The notes under the pieces are model-generated. The model was not told where the DNA came from. It was given only the letters and a program-made list of their open reading frames with translations, and ran no database searches. This document shows positions 44,129-47,212 of a DNA stretch of 47,212 bases, one piece after another; within the stretch, counting starts at the first letter, position 1; the number at the start of each line of letters is the position of its first letter. A program made the position numbers and the translations under genes. The DNA comes from Mariniblastus sp. (GTDB lineage Bacteria; Planctomycetota; Planctomycetia; Pirellulales; Pirellulaceae): NCBI GenBank assembly GCA_029251085.1, contig JAQXDZ010000075.1, forward strand, positions 1 to 47,212. Reading direction: 5' to 3'.

Positions 44129-46216
44129 ATGAAAACGTTTCTTAGCCTGCTTCTATTCCTTTTAGTTGCTCCAACTGCGTTCGCCGATTCGCCGAAAAAC
44201 ATCGTACTTATTCTCGCAGACGATCTCGGTTGGGCAGACACAACGCTCTACGGAAAAACTTCGCTGTACGAGACGCCGAACATCCAGCGGCTTGCCGCCC
44301 GCGGGATGACTTTTTCCAACGCGTATGCAAGCCCGATCTGTTCGCCAACGCGGGCCAGCATCCTGACTGGGCAAAATCCTGCTCGACATGGAATGACCGC
44401 GCCAGCTGCGCACCTTGAAGCGGAACGTTTCGCTGCGGTTGCCAGTCCAACAGGCCCGCCACATCAAAAGAGCACGAACGTCCGATCAACAACGCGACTC
44501 ACGCCTGAATTGCCAATGCTGAGCCGACTTCTTAAGAACGCGGGTTACACAACCGCTCATTTTGGAAAGTGGCATTTGGGACGAGAGCCACACTCTCCAC
44601 TTGAATATGGATTCGATCTAGACCTTCCGCATTGGTGGGGACCGGGGCCTAAATCCAGCTATTTGGCACCCTGGGGTTATGCGAATCCAGACTTCAAAGA
44701 AGGAGAACCAGGCGAACACATCGAAGATCGAATGGCAAAGGAAGCAGTCGCGTGGCTGAAGAATCGAGACCCTAACAAGCCATTCTTTATGAACTATTGG
44801 CAGTTTTCGGTACACGCTCCGTTCGGCGCTAAGCCAGAACTTATCGAATATTATCGCAAAAAACTTGGTAACTCGGTCGCCGAACTCTCAAAACCAGAGA
44901 TCCGCCAGAGGCAACTATCTTCGCACCCACCCCAAACAGGACTACCTCAACAGTCCCCGACCTACGCCGCGATGGTGCATTCTCTCGACGATGCTGTTGG
45001 TAGCTTGATCGATGCGTTGGACGAAGAGGGAATCGCCGACGAAACTATCGTCATTTTCTACTCAGACAATGGTGGCAACATCCACTGCGGTCTCGAGGAG
45101 ACGGCTGCATCCGGTCAAAAATACATCACCGCCATCACCAGTAACCATCCGCTACGTGGCGGCAAGGGCGGTATCCATGAAGGTGGTGTTCGCGTTCCGG
45201 CAGTCGTTGTTTGGCCGGGCGTCACCGAGCCTAAATCACGCAGTGATGTTCGGATTCAATCGATTGATTTATATCCAACGATTCTTCAAATGCTGAGTGT
45301 CACAAGACCGAAAGAGCACGTAATCGATGGAGTCGATTTCGCACAAGCACTTCGCGGTCACAAACTGGAGCGAGGGCCGATGTTTACTTACGTCCCGGGG
45401 CATGGCGCAACACCACACTGGCTCCCGCCTTCGATGTCTGTGCATCACGGCGACTGGAAGCTTATTCGCACCTTCCATTATGGCGACAATGAAAATCACC
45501 AATATCGCCTTTACAACCTTAGCGAAGATATTGGCGAGACCAAAAATCTTGCGGCATCGCGTCCCAATCAAGTTTTAGAACTGGACAATCTAATTGAGGA
45601 GTACATCGCCGAGGCAAATGTGGTCGTCCCTTTACCTAATGCGAAGTTCGATCCTGAACAATTCGATCCGTCAAAGATTGGTGTCCAACCTAGCGGGTTA
45701 AAAATGCCTGCGGCCTTTCGAGCCTCACAACCAAAACCAGATACTAGTCAGAACGCCCAGCCAGTCAATAAAGCAATGTTATTGGGATGGATCGTAAAGA
45801 ACGCTTCGGTAGCGGTCGAGGGAGACCTGATGAAAATCACCCCGACTGGACGTCAGCCTTTTATCGCCAATAACCGAGTCCACAACACTGGACCGGTTGA
45901 AGTCCGAATGCGGATCAAAACACACAACGCAGGGTCGGGGCGAATTCAATGGCGCACCGAAGGGCAAGAATCGTTTCTAAAAAACGGTCAGAGTAAATCA
46001 TTCAAGATCCCCGGAGGCGATTGGCAGGAATTGACCGTACCCATTGACGTCAAAGGGAACCTTGTGCACCTGCGTTTCTTTTTGTCTGACTCCACTCAGC
46101 CGACCGAGATTGACTGGCTGGAATGTGGCCCACGAGCTCCAAATTCCAAAACCAAAAAGAAGTGGGATTTTAAATCCGGCAGACCAAGTCCAAAAGCAAA
46201 AAAACGCCGGCAGTAA
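44129..46216 (+). CDS. Secreted sulfatase with C-terminal beta-sandwich domain
   Basis: 695 residues. ATG 44129 starts a signal peptide (M-K-T-F-L-S-L-L-L-F-L-L-V-A, cleavage A-F-A-D); an in-frame start at 44087 is less likely. Motifs: N-I-V-L-I-L-A-D-D-L-G-W-A-D, formylglycine motif C71-S-P-T-R-A-S-I-L-T-G, H-F-G-K-W-H-L-G, Y-S-D-N-G-G-N, G-G-K-G-G-I-H-E-G-G-V-R-V-P. The sulfatase domain ends near 500. After a linker, about 550-670 looks like a jelly-roll domain (V-E-V-R-M-R-I-K, G-R-I-Q-W-R-T-E-G, V-H-L-R-F-F-L, I-D-W-L-E), possibly carbohydrate-binding. It ends in a very basic Lys/Arg tail. Polysaccharide desulfation is likely. Confidence 0.94.
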   Translation: MKTFLSLLLFLLVAPTAFADSPKNIVLILADDLGWADTTLYGKTSLYETPNIQRLAARGMTFSNAYASPICSPTRASILTGQNPARHGMTAPAAHLEAERFAAVASPTGPPHQKSTNVRSTTRLTPELPMLSRLLKNAGYTTAHFGKWHLGREPHSPLEYGFDLDLPHWWGPGPKSSYLAPWGYANPDFKEGEPGEHIEDRMAKEAVAWLKNRDPNKPFFMNYWQFSVHAPFGAKPELIEYYRKKLGNSVAELSKPEIRQRQLSSHPPQTGLPQQSPTYAAMVHSLDDAVGSLIDALDEEGIADETIVIFYSDNGGNIHCGLEETAASGQKYITAITSNHPLRGGKGGIHEGGVRVPAVVVWPGVTEPKSRSDVRIQSIDLYPTILQMLSVTRPKEHVIDGVDFAQALRGHKLERGPMFTYVPGHGATPHWLPPSMSVHHGDWKLIRTFHYGDNENHQYRLYNLSEDIGETKNLAASRPNQVLELDNLIEEYIAEANVVVPLPNAKFDPEQFDPSKIGVQPSGLKMPAAFRASQPKPDTSQNAQPVNKAMLLGWIVKNASVAVEGDLMKITPTGRQPFIANNRVHNTGPVEVRMRIKTHNAGSGRIQWRTEGQESFLKNGQSKSFKIPGGDWQELTVPIDVKGNLVHLRFFLSDSTQPTEIDWLECGPRAPNSKTKKKWDFKSGRPSPKAKKRRQ

Positions 46217-46444
46217 ACTTAGTCGAAATCCACCAAGCGAGAAATCGATTCGTAAGCAAAGGTTTTGATCATTTTGCCACTAAATTGAAAGTCACAGCAG
46301 ACCGCCTGCCAACGTGCTAGGCTGCATCTAGTAATCTATTATAGTTTTAAAATGGGCTTATTTTCTAATGAAACACTTGGCAAAACGTTGTGCCTTCGCC
46401 CAAGCACCGCCAATATTTGAAAACAGCTTTTCATTGGAGATTTC

Positions 46445-46973
46445 ATGAATTCAATTTCTACCTTTTTTATTGCCTGCACCGTCGCGTTCGTCCTCTCCAG
46501 CTCAGCTATCGCACGCGAATGATCAGGTTTCGCCCCGCCCGAATGCTATCTACGCAAAAATCATCTTGCCCGTTGGATCCCCTGACCAATCACCCTCGAA
46601 CGTTGAGTCATGGATTTCGAAGAATCTAAACAAACGAGGAGAAAAGAAGCTTAGAGCAGTAACCCAGTGGATTCGTCTTCCTGAACCCGGCGAAGAGGTC
46701 ACTTTGGTATGGGATGCAATGCTCGACAACAAGAGCTGGGGATGCCCCGTTAGCTATCGATCCGTGAAACGCACGAAAGATGGTAAGATCAAAATTGGGA
46801 TCCATGGTTTTTCTCCAGCAGAACCTGAAATTAAAGGCCAAACCATTGATGCTGGAATCGGCAGCAGGGGAATTGCGGTCGTCGACACCGGCGCGGTTAA
46901 TGAATACAGCACCGCCTACATTGCGCTATTCGTCGGCCCCGCCTTACCTACTGAGAAATCAAACCAAGAATAG
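46445..46973 (+). pseudogene. Secreted protein with frameshift after the signal peptide
   Basis: ATG 46445 opens a signal peptide (M-N-S-I-S-T-F-F-I-A-C-T-V-A-F-V-L-S-S-S-A-I-A) that stops at TGA 46520-46522 after 25 codons. The mature protein continues in the +1 frame (...H-A-N-D-Q-V-S-P-R-P) to the TAG at 46971-46973, about 150 residues. It includes T-Q-W-I-R-L-P-E-P-G-E-E-V-T-L-V-W-D-A-M and A-Y-I-A-L-F-V-G-P. The change of frame falls near 46505-46520. No slippery site is visible, so a one-base indel (mutation or sequencing error) is most likely. The family is not recognised. Confidence 0.6.
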
Positions 46974-47012
46974 CTGACAATCACGAGCGCAAATTTACAG
47001 GCTCCCTTTCTA

Positions 47013-47040
47013 AACCACTCGCATTGAACCACTCGCATTC
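47013..47040. repeat. 14-bp tandem duplication
   Basis: AACCACTCGCATTG (47013-47026) is followed by AACCACTCGCATTC (47027-47040), in intergenic DNA near the window end. Confidence 0.92.
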
Positions 47041-47212
47041 TGGTCCAGGGAATCCGCTACTTTCAAAAAGCATGACCGCCATTACCAATTCGTAATGGCA
47101 AACCACGACTGGCTATGGGTAGGCTCTCCGCTTAAAGCAAGTCATTTAGTTCTCTTTGGGTGCGCTGACTTGGCGATTTAGCCGCGATCGTTTGAGCGAA
47201 AACTTTAGCACG

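Overview
The window looks like chromosomal DNA of a planctomycete of the Pirellula/Rhodopirellula type. The pointers are a DUF1559 protein with a pilin-like N-terminus and C-terminal DG motif, two secreted FGly sulfatases, a PEP-CTERM metalloprotease, Tat-exported Gfo/Idh/MocA and TIM-barrel proteins, a Rhodopirellula-type ECF sigma factor, a giant cadherin-repeat adhesin, and generous intergenic spacing. No tRNA, rRNA, CRISPR array, phage or insertion sequence was seen. All family names come from reading the sequence; no database search was run.

Layout. 1-6329 (+): the 3' part of a cadherin-repeat adhesin overlapping a hybrid histidine kinase by 11 nt. 6444-8907: tRNA-dihydrouridine synthase (-), DUF2726 membrane protein (+), Nudix hydrolase (+). 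8908-10050: no convincing gene. 10051-13745 (+): rpsB, tsf, pyrH and frr, with intrinsic terminators after tsf and frr. 14103-16048: two secreted or lipid-anchored proteins. 16316-18097 (+): exported amidohydrolase. 18202-25705 (all -): PEP-CTERM metalloprotease, alkylguanine-DNA methyltransferase, a long disordered acidic/RGG-like protein, an envelope protein, and an overlapping ECF sigma/anti-sigma pair. 26141-26902 (-): a periplasmic protein with an in-frame UGA. 27318-32131 (-): small membrane protein, a Tat-exported isomerase-like/oxidoreductase pair with a 4-nt overlap, and a SulP transporter. 32132-33300: no supported gene. 33301-36075: small lipoprotein, DUF3592 protein, membrane protein and a frameshifted short gene. 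36474-41105: XylR-like regulator, DUF1559 protein, small lipoprotein and sulfatase. 41381-42122 (-): HTH regulator with a membrane-protein partner, preceded by a double operator. 42743-46216 (+): small secreted protein, AIM24-like protein and a second sulfatase. 46445-46973 (+): a frameshifted secreted protein.

The most important observation is at 26141-26902. A conventional caller stops at the TGA at 26330-26332. That TGA sits exactly where the first Cys of the heavy-metal-associated (HMA) motif M-T-C-x-x-C should be. The same frame then runs on through a complete HMA domain to a TAA at 26141-26143, followed by an intrinsic terminator. A hairpin of the bacterial SECIS type, with a G in the second position of its apical loop, lies 17 nt after the UGA. 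The simplest reading is a selenoprotein: a Spy/CpxP-like helical periplasmic domain fused to an HMA domain with a Sec-x-x-Cys metal or redox site.

Second-tier observations: a short exported gene whose two halves are joined exactly at a canonical A_AAA_AAG -1 slippery heptamer (35771-36075); paired TGTAA-N8-TTACA operators upstream of the HTH pair; a histidine kinase with a second HPt-like domain lacking its histidine; a 646-residue acidic/RGG-like disordered protein; and many 10-18 bp tandem duplications, mostly in intergenic DNA.
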